Origin: Hortaea werneckii
Taxonomy: Eukaryota; Ascomycota; Dothideomycetes; Mycosphaerellales; Teratosphaeriaceae
Assembly (NCBI GenBank): GCA_037044905.1
Contig: JBAOKB010000020.1
Location: 1,798,001 to 1,862,000, forward strand
DNA length: 64,000 nucleotides
Direction: 5' to 3'
Shown here: positions 1 to 9,321 of the stretch, piece after piece
How positions within the stretch are numbered: the first letter of the stretch is position 1
Layout: the number at the start of each line of letters is the position of its first letter
Program-made: the position numbers and the translations under genes
Notes under the pieces: generated by a model
Seen by the model: the letters and a program-made list of their open reading frames with translations, nothing else
Told to the model about the DNA's origin: nothing
The model's database searches: none

Positions 1-545
1 TGACTCATACTCCTCCCCATCCCGCTTGCGGGCGCATGTGGCGATTGTGGGCTCCCAGGCGGTCCAGCGCTTTGCGGAACTTCAGAGCTCATCGGCGTTG
101 CATTCGCAAGGAGATCATTCCCTTCGTCTTCAAACACTGTGTGTTCCCTCACGCATGCCTTAATGACCTCCTCCAGCTTGCTCGCCTTAAACATGGTGCT
201 CTTGTATGGGATTCCCGCAAATGTCTTGTCCGTCTCAAACGCCCGCCGGGTTAGTCTCACGTACACATCCTTGCATGTATCGAGGTCTAAGCGCAGTCGG
301 CCGAGCATGAGAGCGATCAAGCCGCCGGTTCCGGTGCCAGCAATGAGGTCGAAGTGATCGCAGGGTTTAGGTATCTCGTGCCGTTTGGGAGCGCGGCCCT
401 CGATCTCCACAAAAGTCCGGTGCATGAGCTCTTGCAGGATGATGAGCATGGAGTATCCGCGCACACCGCCGCCATCGAGACATAGGATGCGCAACGGCGG
501 ACCTTTGGTGGTGTCCTTGCGGCGAAGTCTGCCATTTTCCTCCAT
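1..545 (-). CDS. Patatin-like phospholipase, 5' part only (runs off left edge); nucleophile Ser replaced by Gly
   Basis: The frame opens at the ATG at 545 (an in-frame TAG lies a few codons upstream) and stays open to base 1, giving the first 181 residues. Residues 20-27 carry the patatin oxyanion-loop signature DGGGVRGY. The block at about residues 67-84 reads FDLIAGTGTGGLIALMLG, where the family nucleophile elbow G-x-S-x-G should sit; here it is G-T-G-T-G, with a GGA codon at 330-332 in place of Ser. The family hydrolyses acyl esters of membrane lipids using a Ser-Asp dyad; the Asp half lies beyond the window. The downstream part (residues about 150-180) is Pro/Ser-rich. Either this belongs to a Ser-less subfamily or it is a non-catalytic paralogue. 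Compare the intact relative at 41661-43469. The family call is firm; activity is unknown. Confidence 0.85.
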   Translation of the reverse strand, partial: MEENGRLRRKDTTKGPPLRILCLDGGGVRGYSMLIILQELMHRTFVEIEGRAPKRHEIPKPCDHFDLIAGTGTGGLIALMLGRLRLDLDTCKDVYVRLTRRAFETDKTFAGIPYKSTMFKASKLEEVIKACVREHTVFEDEGNDLLANATPMSSEVPQSAGPPGSPQSPHAPASGMGRSMS

Positions 546-1478
546 TATTGCAAGATGCTAGTTGGCGGCGCAAAGGCCGCAATCTCGGGTGGGGGCACGC
601 AAATAGGGTCGCTGTCCACAGACGGTATCGCTGGTGAAGGGTGTTGCGACGAGGTGGGTTGCAGTCACGGGTTGCGAACACGAGCGGCAGAGGCTCACCT
701 TCCGACGGCCCAAGAGACCTCTAAGCTGGGCTGGGCTGGGCAATATCGGCGCAGGTATTATAGGGCTGGCTGACGTCGAGTGTTTGTCCGAAGGCGACGA
801 GTGTCCGGGGGCAGTTGTCGCACAGTCAGCACTATGAGGAAAATAGCAACTGTGTTCTCGGTACCTTGCAGGAACGACGTTGCCGTCAGTGCGAACATGA
901 ATATGCCGTCCCCGCTAAGGTATTTGTTTCGAAACCCCTCAAATCCTTAAGACTCAGCCCACCTCTCGCGCCTTTTACCCCCCGGACTCGAGCCGCCACT
1001 GAGCCAGCGGTACCGCTAGCGCTATTCTGGGCACTAGTGCGACTCCGCATCCAATAAGGTGGCTTTCTCGGGCCGCACGCTCGGCTTTGCAGCTGCCGAT
1101 TGTGGCTGATGCAGCTGGGCGCCCCTCTTGAAGAAGGGATTCACTTGCCAGTGAGCATTCTTGGTAAGACTGACAAGGCCGGTTCGTATCCATGGTGAGA
1201 CCAATGACGACCTTGCCAATCTTCGCGACATGGATTCTGCACTTCAGTAAGGCTAGAAAAGCGCCAGCGCAGGGGATAGCATACGCAAAATCTATGCGGT
1301 AGGCTCATTACCGTAGACGAAATGCTAGCAGGCAACATTTGCCAACTGAAACGCCACCTTTCTCTGAGAATCCTTAGCAAAATCATATACCATCTGTTAT
1401 ATGTACTGTTGGGTATCAAGAATGCGATCACATTGCACCTGTAAGGCGAGGACATGTCCTGGCAACAACTTCATTCCC
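546..1478. other. Intergenic; upstream of the partial patatin gene
   Basis: No reading frame with family resemblance or plausible splicing was seen on either strand. The right part holds the 3' side of the transporter gene, and the left part should hold the promoter of the patatin gene. A short GCTGGGCTGGGCTGGGC-type direct repeat lies near 725-742. Confidence 0.5.
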
Positions 1479-2348
1479 TTACGCATGCCCATTTCCTTCT
1501 TTCTGCTCTGCACCAGCCAACAACCCCTTTTCGCTCACCATCTTCGGCACACCTCTCTTAACTCCAGGCTCGCCAATGCCAGAGATTACCCACGAAGCTT
1601 TCTTCTCCCACGGCGTGCGGAAGATAGGGAAGAACTTTGTGACCTTGCTATCGGCGCCGTAGGCCTCTTCAATAAGGTAAACCGTACTTCGCCACCACGC
1701 CAGAATCGCAGAGAAGATCCAGAAATATGCAGCAGCCTTGATGTTGCCCCGCGCACTTTCAGGGTTGAAGAGCGAGCAGGCAATGGTCGAGCCGATGGCT
1801 AAGAAGAACAGAAGCGTTGCAAGAATGACATCTCGCGCCACTGCAGCGAAAGCGCAAGACCATGTGAAGAACGCCAGTACCACGAACCAGGATGCCAGTT
1901 CCGGGAATTGCTCGTAGATGCTATGTGCTGGCAGAGATCCAACGGCGACGAGAAGGTAGACAACGCCGATACTCATCCAGAAGGCTCCCCACATAGTGTT
2001 GATGATGGTTACCAGAATATCACGGGCGGCAAAGCCCATGAGACCGGCGATGAATTGAGAAAGGCCTCCCCAGAAAGCGACAAAGGGGAAGAAGATGGTG
2101 GGCGATTCGCTGTTACCCCACCATCCTGCTATCCATGAGGCCTGAGACAGGGTGTCAGAATGAGATCAAGTGACGCGAACAGCCTTGTTTATGGTACTCA
2201 ACGGACTTACGGTGATGAATGTCGAACCAGCAAAGCCTGCAAGACCCAGCGCAGCAGGTGGTGCAATGGGCTTCAGGAAGATGGAGACATTAGGGGTCTG
2301 ATGCAGAGTATCGACCAGACGGCGAGAATCTTCTTGGTGAATAGCCAT
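1479..2348 (-). CDS. GPR1/FUN34/YaaH-family acetate (Ato) transporter, divergent paralogue
   Basis: Two exons: 2348-2211 and 2141-1479, with a 69-nt GTAAGT...CTCAG intron; 266 residues. The family are six-helix plasma-membrane channels/transporters for acetate, related monocarboxylates or ammonium export. Six hydrophobic segments are visible from about residue 30 to 200, beginning LGLAGFAGSTFIT and ending near AYFWIFSAILAWW. A hydrophilic tail follows. The family signature NPAPLGL at the mouth of helix 1 reads PPAALGL here, so the Asn and the second Pro are missing. The start chosen is the first ATG of the frame; the intron joins the helix-1 codons in phase 0. The family is clear from the fold-wide pattern (FGG-, SQFIAG- and NTMWGAFW-like blocks). 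The substrate cannot be assigned, and the altered signature argues against assuming ordinary acetate uptake. Confidence 0.85.
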
Positions 2349-3269
2349 CGTCGTAAAACGATCCAACCTCTGATGTGATGTGATGATATGAAGTTGAAAG
2401 CAAGTAGGAGCTAAGAGACCAACCTTGAAAGTGGTACGAGATGAAAGAAGGCTTAATACTTACAAGCTCATTGCCTTATGAGAAAGGGCATAGTAATACT
2501 CTGCTGCCAGCGATGGCGTCACATAGAAGGTTCTCACAACCCCATGGTGAGATTTCATGGGACGTTATCAGAGGAGAAAAAACCAATCGAGTGATGACGA
2601 CCGATAGGTTGGATAGGTGGATAGGTCACTTGCCGATAGTGCCGTGATGACCTACTTACCATCCCACTGATCTGCGTCCGCCGTCACTTGCGTGGACGCT
2701 CGCTGGAGATTCAACGGCTGCAAAGACAGATGTGAGACCCTTTACACGGTCACGGTGACGTGAAAATGCGCCGACTCAAGATCTCGAGATGGTGGCAAAT
2801 GAGGATGCTACGGGCGGTTGGTCGGATGTAGTCGCTGCTGTTCTTCGGATGATTAACGATAAGGTATGGTGTCATACTCGGTCTCGCGGAGTCGGCATAG
2901 AGACCGGAGCACGAAATGACTCCCTGCATTGCCCTTTCAACGAGGTTTACATCCGTTTACACGCCTTCTCTCGACATGTACTGCCAACCATGCAAAAACG
3001 AAGGCAGTTTTCTTCCGAGAGGGAAATGCAGTGTAGTCAACCGATGACTAAGCCGGAAAGTTGCCGACACCGTAGCACCGTCACTCCAGAGCCTATCTCC
3101 CCCCCGAAGTTTTGGTGGATTGCTTCCAGCTGCTTCGACCATGAGAAATAAATCAAGTGGTATTGCTATCTTGCAGCAACTTTAGTCTCTAAATCCTTTG
3201 TCGGAGTCGCTCTCATAAACGGTCAGGCTTGCTTTTAACGCAGCCACCTAGGTTGGCTTCAAGCTCTTC
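2349..3269. other. Intergenic; nothing convincing
   Basis: Contains an open frame at 2789-3151 (+) without recognisable domains, family resemblance or splice-consistent extension. I treat the stretch as the promoter of the transporter gene plus non-coding DNA. Confidence 0.4.
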
Positions 3270-3902
3270 CTACGACGCTTTCGACGGCCGTCCAGCAGCT
3301 GCAGACGATAGGGAACACGTCTTGCCAGCATTCTGGCACCGCGAACATGCAAAACCGCCGATGGAGTGATAGAGGTCTCTTGCCCTGGCCGTATATACAT
3401 TGCAAGTGTCGCCAGCCTTGCTACACCGATCACAAGCCCGAGCTGCCTCCTCTCCGCAATCCGTCTCTTCAATACGGCCAACATGCGACAGCTTGCGCTG
3501 CCGCGGAATTGAGGTTGAAGCCCAAGCCGCCGGCGAACACTTTAAGCTGTAAAATGTAGACGCCCTAAGGGGGCGCCGAATTTGAGTCTTACTTTGCGTA
3601 CGCCCTTTCTTGCCAGTACCCCGAGGGGCTGTTACTGGTGATGGTGGTGGCGGCTGTTGTTGCTGCTGCTGTTGCTGTCGTTGTCGCTGTTGCTGTCCCT
3701 GTTGATGCTGCCGGGGCCGAGGAGTGGGCGAGCCCGGCGGAGTGTATTCTTCGCTAGCCTCTCGCTGAGGTTGTTGGTCTAAATGACCAGTTGCATAAAG
3801 GACATACACGCCAAGGCAAACAGCAGCTACTTGACGCCTATACAGGTCCAACGCTGCAATAGCGGCAAGGCGACGCCGCCGATAGGCCGAATGGGCGACC
3901 AT
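3270..3902 (-). CDS. Hypothetical Gln/Pro-rich protein with paired C-x2-C-x6-C knuckles
   Basis: The frame is open well upstream of 3902, but only through the hexamer repeat and with no ATG; the first ATG is at 3902, giving 210 residues. Visible parts are a short hydrophobic stretch near residues 25-40, a Pro/Gln-rich run with eight consecutive Gln (about residues 75-95), and a C-terminal region with CDRCSKAGDTC and CSRCQNAGKTC about 18 residues apart. Each half has the spacing of half a Zn2Cys6 cluster (C-x2-C-x6-C), but the Arg/Lys stretch and inter-motif spacing of a true Zn2Cys6 DNA-binding domain are absent. A GTAAGA and several AGs near 3545-3595 could mark an intron, but removing one either breaks the frame or needs a 28-nt intron, so I kept it unspliced. 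It may be a degenerate or orphan gene. Confidence 0.35.
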   Translation of the reverse strand: MVAHSAYRRRRLAAIAALDLYRRQVAAVCLGVYVLYATGHLDQQPQREASEEYTPPGSPTPRPRQHQQGQQQRQRQQQQQQQQPPPPSPVTAPRGTGKKGRTQSKTQIRRPLRASTFYSLKCSPAAWASTSIPRQRKLSHVGRIEETDCGEEAARACDRCSKAGDTCNVYTARARDLYHSIGGFACSRCQNAGKTCSLSSAAAGRPSKAS

Positions 3903-3940
3903 AGCAATAGCAAAAGCGAAATAGCAGTAGCAGTAGCAAT

Positions 3941-4024
3941 AGCAGTAGCAGTAGCAGTAGCAGTAGCAGTAGCAGTAGCAGTAGCAGTAGCAGTAGCAGT
4001 AGCAGTAGCAGTAGCAGTAGCAGC
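3941..4024. repeat. Perfect (AGCAGT)14 hexanucleotide microsatellite
   Basis: Fourteen uninterrupted AGCAGT units, with degenerate units continuing left to about 3903. Read in any of the three minus-strand frames or two of the three plus frames it contains no stop (Cys-Tyr, Ala-Thr, Leu, Ala-Val or Ser repeats). This accounts for several spurious long open frames here. Confidence 0.95.
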
Positions 4025-4080
4025 GGCAATGCCAAGCACACGAAATACGACACACAGAGCCCACGTAATTAGCTATCCAC

Positions 4081-4396
4081 TCGAGTTGATTCTCAGTTGA
4101 TTTTTCGACCGAGTTGATTTGAATCCACTCGCTATCAACTCGACACAAAGGAAACGGTCTATCAACTCGATCCGGCGTCGGCGACCGGGGTTATTAACAG
4201 GGTTGATACTATCAATTCGACAAAGAGAACAGTGCCTGACTGACAATTAAAGTGCCGGACAGCAGTTGTTGTTAAAAACCGAGTTGTTGTTGTTGTAACA
4301 ACTCGATAACAACTTTGGATGGAAAGAATACAGCATAACAACTCGCTCCGATGTCGGTGACATGGGGTAACAACTCGAGGTGTTGCAAAAACTCGA
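4081..4396. repeat. Cluster of CAACTCGA / TCGAGTTG motifs in both orientations
   Basis: About ten copies of [AT]CAACTCG[AC] or its complement occur in about 315 nt, at roughly 4081, 4110, 4134, 4161, 4211 (one mismatch), 4281, 4299, 4339, 4371 and 4390. Two copies are embedded in a longer imperfect direct repeat (4164-4192 and 4340-4369). There is no open reading frame of interest. Confidence 0.8.
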
Positions 4397-4736
4397 CCTA
4401 GGTACAGGGTGTTATTTTTCATGAATAGCGCATCGACCTTAATACCATCACTGCAATTGCCTAAACATTCTGAAAATGATCATCGCAAGACTTGTCGGGG
4501 TGAGAGTTGGAATCTCGATAGCATAAGCTTGCCTAGAAAGTGCCGTGTACCCCTCTCCTCGCAAGACGAGGGGATGAGCTTTCCTGAAAGAGCTTGCCCG
4601 ACTTGATAGCGAGAACTTGTCTGAGCGATGGAACATCAGTCATAGTTTGTGAGAGACTAAAATTTTGTGTCTTCTTGGACGTGGCATTGAATGCTCTTGA
4701 TCCGTCCTCCTTTTGTTCCCGTTAGGCGCATTCAAG

Positions 4737-5801
4737 ATGAAAATCAGCAAGATTTATACATACCCGATCAAGGGCATGCGTGCAACGGAGCTTGAAAATG
4801 CTGTCCTGTCCAAGAACGGACTGCCCTTTGACAGGCGTTTCATGGTTCTCAAGGTCCAGGAAGACGGTAGCTACAAGAATATGGCTGTGGCGCATTTCCC
4901 AGAAATGACGTTGTATTTTCCAACCATTCACTTACCTGAAGAAGGCGATGCTACACGAGGCACCATCACCATCACATACAAGCCACCGAGTGGCGATCAA
5001 AGTGCGCTCGATATACCACTTGTCCCTGAGACTGAAGGCCTAGAGCAGATGGAAATCACATTGCACGGCAGCCCGGCCACGGCCTACAAGATGGACCCAG
5101 AATACAACGCCTGGCTATCCTCGTGTTTCGGCTTCGAGGTCATACTCGTGCATCTCGGGCACAACCTTCGAAACGTCCTGATGTCTACAAGTGGCAAAAC
5201 TGACCCTCCAAGTTCCAGCTGGTGGTCGTCAATTACTAGCAAAGCCAGTGGCTTCTTAACGGGAGCAGAGGACGACCAAGATCAGATCACGTTCGCAGAT
5301 TGTGCGCCGTACCTTGTCGTCTCGGAAAAGTCGATGGACGACGTCCATAACCGCCTGCCCGAGGGTCAGAAAATGGACATCTCCAAATTCCGGCCCAATA
5401 TCATTGTCGCTGGCGCAGACAAGGTATGGGAAGAGGATCTCTGGCGAGAATTACTCATCAATGACAAGACCCGAATACTTTGCGAGCACAATTGTGGGAG
5501 ATGTAAGTCATGATACGTCAGACTGGGGCCGACCCGAAGCAGTCACTGATATCTTATCCTAGGCAAGAGCATCAACATAGACTACGCAACGGGTGCGCCC
5601 GGCACCGACGAGCTCGGCAACATGCTCAAGAAGCTCAACAGCAACCGAAGAGTTGACCAAGGCACGAAATGGAGCCCAGTTTTCGGGAGATATTCGTTCC
5701 TCGCATCCGACAGTAATGGGCATTCCATCAGCGTAGGCGACGACGTGATGGTCAGCAAACGTCTTGAGGAAACTACAAAATTCGGTAAAGTTGATTCCTG
5801 A
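4737..5801 (+). CDS. MOSC-domain protein (MOSC N-terminal barrel + MOSC), mARC/YcbX-like
   Basis: Two exons, 4737-5502 and 5563-5801, with a 60-nt GTAAGT...CCTAG intron; 334 residues. Residues 1-130 form the MOSC N-terminal beta-barrel (ISKIYTYPIKG start, FDRRFMV block). The C-terminal MOSC domain includes NCGRCKSINID followed by LKKL, GTKWSPVFG and ISVGDDV. In the mARC branch the Cys of this R-C motif ligates the molybdenum of the cofactor; here its codon is split by the intron (T|GC). Known members reduce N-hydroxylated compounds or are uncharacterised MOSC proteins. No targeting sequence is apparent. The frame opens at a TTG upstream, but the first ATG is 4737 and starts exactly at the domain. 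A loop around residues 165-185 (Ser/Trp-rich) is longer than in bacterial members. Domain call firm, substrate unknown. Confidence 0.9.
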
Positions 5802-5911
5802 ACGAGTGAATCAAACATTGCTAACTGGTTACCAGATTGGCCGGGGTTGTGTACCAAATAGATATTCGCTATCATTACTTGTCACACCAATCAACACTGA
5901 ATCGCGTCGCT

Positions 5912-6862
5912 TTATGGCACCCAAGAGAATTCCTCAGCACCCTTCTTCGCCCTACCTTTCCCCTTCGTGCCACTCGACATTCTAGTCTGCCATAAATCCT
6001 CAATATCGTCCAGTAGCGTGATGGCAGCCACCATCTCCTTCACCAAGCCACCCATCAGTGTCCGATCCTTGACCACAGCTTCCATCAACTCATCCAGCCC
6101 CTCAATCGCCACGCGCAACTTCTTCATCGTAGTGTTGAAGACCTGAGGTCCAAGCCGCGACTGCGCCGCTTCCACCGTCTCGGCCAGAGGACGACTGCAA
6201 CTCTTGAGCTCGACGAGGGCGGACATCACGCGCTCAGCCATGCCGAGGTAGGTCACAGCCCCCGACACCGGTGGTAGGGGATCTGCCTCACGCCCCCCTG
6301 CAGCCGCCATATTTCGACCGTCCCATTCCAGCTTCATCGTCCACAGGTCGTCGATGACATCCGGCGGCGCCCACATACTCATCCCGCTCTTCGCGATCTG
6401 GGCCTCGAAGACATCGTGGAAATTCTTAAAGTGCCTCGCTGCCACTTCCAGTGCTTCATGTAGATCGCTTGCGGCCTGTTCGAACGGGACCTCAGCGCGG
6501 GAGCTAGGTCGTGGGATCTTCTTCTTGGTAGATTCCCTAGGAAATGGCTTGCCGTAGTCGTTGTAGAGCGCCGCGTTGCTTCTCGGCTTGGGCTTCCTCG
6601 GCTTGGGTTCGTCCGGGTACTGATATCCATTCCCAAAACCCAAAGGCGACGGACCGCCCATCGGTGGGCCCATCAGGGGCGTGCGGCCCAGCAAGCCTCG
6701 AGTCCAAAAATTCTGGTCCATCGTTGGCGCCCAATTATTGTCTATGGCTGACAGCGATGTCCCTGAGGCAGGAAAGTCACCTGTCGCCCTACTCGGTTGC
6801 TGTGCACGAGAGAAGTTCCGGCGATTGCGATATGGAAGGTCTACGCCTGGGAAGCCGAACAT
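5912..6862 (-). CDS. Hypothetical protein, single exon
   Basis: An open frame of 316 residues from the ATG at 6862; the frame extends upstream only to a GTG. The N-terminal third is Pro/Gly/Arg-rich and probably disordered (GGPSPLGFG, KPRKPKPRS). From about residue 125 the sequence becomes helical and amphipathic, with ASDLHEALEVAARHFKNFHDVF and later leucine-rich heptads (ERVMSALVELKS, LRVAIEGLDELMEAVV), suggesting a coiled-coil or helical bundle. It ends in a Lys/Gly-rich tail. I do not recognise the family. It is convergent with the MOSC gene, separated by about 110 nt. Coding status rests on length, lack of stops and sustained amino-acid composition. Confidence 0.65.
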   Translation of the reverse strand: MFGFPGVDLPYRNRRNFSRAQQPSRATGDFPASGTSLSAIDNNWAPTMDQNFWTRGLLGRTPLMGPPMGGPSPLGFGNGYQYPDEPKPRKPKPRSNAALYNDYGKPFPRESTKKKIPRPSSRAEVPFEQAASDLHEALEVAARHFKNFHDVFEAQIAKSGMSMWAPPDVIDDLWTMKLEWDGRNMAAAGGREADPLPPVSGAVTYLGMAERVMSALVELKSCSRPLAETVEAAQSRLGPQVFNTTMKKLRVAIEGLDELMEAVVKDRTLMGGLVKEMVAAITLLDDIEDLWQTRMSSGTKGKGRAKKGAEEFSWVP

Positions 6863-7596
6863 AGTTGGAGAAAGATCAGTCACGAAGAGCAGATGGCAAA
6901 GATAAACGTCGACATGGCGGGTGAGGCGTGTAAGGCGCCAAATGTTTGCTAACGTACCGCTTGACGTCTGACATTTGTGCTGTCCTGCGGGTGACCGGGT
7001 TTGAGTAACTCAAGTGCAACATATGGTGCGGCCGTCTCAGCCTCTGCCGCCTTCGGGGGGCCTCGCTGGTGTATTGGCAGGGCGGTGCTTCACCTCGTGA
7101 CCTGCATCATCCCCAGAAGCAGCAAATGGATAGTTTTCAGGGGCGCATAAAGGTCAGTAAGCACACTCTTCTCTTAGAGGATCTTTCGATTAGGCTTAGA
7201 ACCTCAGATGAATTTTGATCAAGACCGTCTCAGAACGTAGCAATTTTTCGCTTCCTTGTGCAATGTTGAGAAAAGGAGCAGAGGTTGAAGTTCACAAACG
7301 CCTATGTGGCAGCAAAACCCAGCAGGAACAAAAAAATACAGATCTAGAAAGACGGAAAAGAAAACGTGGTTGGTTGCATGCTGAAAGGAACTTGCATTTC
7401 TCATTGCAGAAAGAGCTGGAGCAAATCTACGTGCTTGTCCGCTCTTGCATCTTGCCGGCACCGCCTAATGTGGGTAGAACATCTCCGCGAGATGTTTCTC
7501 GTCCTCGACACACCATTTGTGCATTTCGGAAGAAGTTCCAGAAACCGAAGTATCTCATGGCGACGTAATCCATCAACATCTCCGCTTAAGCTTCCC
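6863..7596. other. Intergenic between two minus-strand genes
   Basis: Should hold the promoter of the hypothetical gene to the left and the 3' UTR of the AsnRS gene to the right. No tRNA cloverleaf, repeat or credible coding region was seen; the open frame at 7215-7568 (+) has no supporting features. Confidence 0.5.
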
Positions 7597-9321
7597 TTAC
7601 GGCTTACACCTGCCCATGTACCTCGGGTACAAGCACGTATCTCTCACCGTGTGCTGGTTGCACAGCCAAGCCAGGAATCGCTCGAGACCTAAGCCGTAGC
7701 CACCGTGAGGAGAGGTACCGTACCTTCTCTGGTCCGTGTACCAGTAGTAGGCCTCGGCCGGAATACCCACCTTGGAGTAGGCTTGCATCAGCTCCTCGTA
7801 GTCGTACATACGCATACTGCCGCCGACAATCTCGCCCACGCCCGGCATCAAGCAGTCGACACTCTCCGTCACCCGCGTGTCAGAGGGGTCGCGCTGCATG
7901 TAGAAGGCCTTGATCTCCTTGGGGAAGTGCGTAAGGAAGATGGGTCGGTTGATGATGTCCGTCATCCTGCGCTCGGCGGCCTCGGCAATGTCATCGCCGA
8001 ACTTATGCTTCTCGCCTTCTTCGTTAGGGATGTCATGTTCGACAAGCCAGTCGATGGCATCGCTGTACTTCATGCGCTTGAAGGGGCGCTCCGGCATCTG
8101 GAACTCCGGGTTCAGCTCCTGAAGCATAGCAGCAACACGGGGGTTGGCCATGACGATAGAGAGAACGCCGCAGATGATGTCTTCAAGATGCTCGAGCAGG
8201 TCGTCGAAGTTGATGAAGTCCAGTTCTGCTTCCACATGAGTGTATTCGGAAAGATGGCGGCGAGTCAGAGACTTCTCGGCACGGAAGGACTTCTCAATGC
8301 AGTAGCAGTTGCCAGCGAAAGGGAGCACTGTTTCGAGGTACAGCTGAGAGGATTGCGTGAGGTATGCTTTCTCGCCGTAGTAGTTGAAGTCGAAAAGAGT
8401 GCTGCCGCCCTCAACCTGGGTCTGGACGAGCGCTGGTGGCGCAACTTTGACGTATCCGAGCTCGTGGTACTTGACGTTGAAAGCGTGCTCAACAGCATCG
8501 CGCACAATCATGACAGATGCTGAGTTTTCGCCGCGCAGGACCAGGTGACGCATGTCGAGGAGGTGTTGCGGGTCGCCCTTGGCCTGGACCTTGTTGGTGA
8601 TCGCATCATCGCCACCTGGCGCCTTGCCAATGATCTCGTAATAGTCGGCGTGCAGTTCCCGGTTGTTAGGGGCGTGAGCTCCGGGCGGTACCTCCCACAT
8701 TTCACCGGTAATCATCATACTGGTCTCCCGCGTGAGCGTGATCGCGTCGTAGGTCTTGGCCAGGTTGCCTGTGAGCACACATTGCATGAAGCCATAGCCA
8801 TCACGCAGTGTCACAAACGCGACTTCCTTCTGCTTCCTCTCTCTGTGCACACGACCGAACACACGCACTCTCGACCCCCTGTTCGGGGCAGAATAGTCGA
8901 CATCCTTCGACCTCTCGCCGCTGCCCAGCTTCACGACCTCCGGCCTCGTCTCGCCAAGGTTCATCCTGACAGCTTTCGGTAGGTTCGTGTCTTCTTTGAT
9001 AACAATCTTCTTTGCCTCTTCTAGCGCACGTTCCCGCTCCTCTTGCTCCTTCTTCTGCCTTATCGCCAACTCAGCCTCCTTGCCAGCCTTCTTCTTCTGC
9101 TGGTCGGCATAGTTGGCCGCCTTCTTCAGAGCCGCCTTCGCTGCCGCCTTCCACTCCGGCTCGCCTTCACCTTTCTCCTTGTTCTTCACCAGATATGTCG
9201 TCTCCCCTCCATGCTGCAGGTATGCGTACGAAACGCTCTTGTAGGGTTTGGCCTGGGAGCCGTCTCCCTCAGTGCTGTCGAGTCCGACAGCTTCGTCGAC
9301 GTACTTCTCCACGCCGGCCAT
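7597..9321 (-). CDS. DED81: Asparaginyl-tRNA synthetase, cytoplasmic
   Basis: Intronless, 574 residues from the ATG at 9321; the open frame begins seven codons earlier, but with TTG. It charges tRNA-Asn with asparagine in the cytosol. Order of parts: eukaryote-specific N-terminal extension with a Lys/Glu/Ala-rich helix (about residues 50-115), OB-fold anticodon-binding domain (about 130-250, with the VRVFGRVHRER strand), then the class II catalytic core. Motif 2 is visible as SFRAEKSLTRRHLSEYTHVE and motif 3 as GGYGLGLERFLAWL. The C-terminus RDTCLYPRYMGRCKP is typical of eukaryotic AsnRS and separates it from AspRS. It is divergently arranged with the SLC25 carrier gene. Function firmly assigned. 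Confidence 0.97.
   Translation of the reverse strand: MAGVEKYVDEAVGLDSTEGDGSQAKPYKSVSYAYLQHGGETTYLVKNKEKGEGEPEWKAAAKAALKKAANYADQQKKKAGKEAELAIRQKKEQEERERALEEAKKIVIKEDTNLPKAVRMNLGETRPEVVKLGSGERSKDVDYSAPNRGSRVRVFGRVHRERKQKEVAFVTLRDGYGFMQCVLTGNLAKTYDAITLTRETSMMITGEMWEVPPGAHAPNNRELHADYYEIIGKAPGGDDAITNKVQAKGDPQHLLDMRHLVLRGENSASVMIVRDAVEHAFNVKYHELGYVKVAPPALVQTQVEGGSTLFDFNYYGEKAYLTQSSQLYLETVLPFAGNCYCIEKSFRAEKSLTRRHLSEYTHVEAELDFINFDDLLEHLEDIICGVLSIVMANPRVAAMLQELNPEFQMPERPFKRMKYSDAIDWLVEHDIPNEEGEKHKFGDDIAEAAERRMTDIINRPIFLTHFPKEIKAFYMQRDPSDTRVTESVDCLMPGVGEIVGGSMRMYDYEELMQAYSKVGIPAEAYYWYTDQRRYGTSPHGGYGLGLERFLAWLCNQHTVRDTCLYPRYMGRCKP

Noticed and set aside
3555..3595. Possible intron in the hypothetical knuckle protein (GTAAGA donor)
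   Set aside because: The acceptor giving an open frame leaves only 28 nt, below the usual minimum; the longer acceptor creates an immediate stop.
7705..8523. 272-residue open frame on the plus strand
   Set aside because: It is antisense to the AsnRS catalytic core, which is certain; composition (His/Val/Arg-rich) is that of an antisense shadow.
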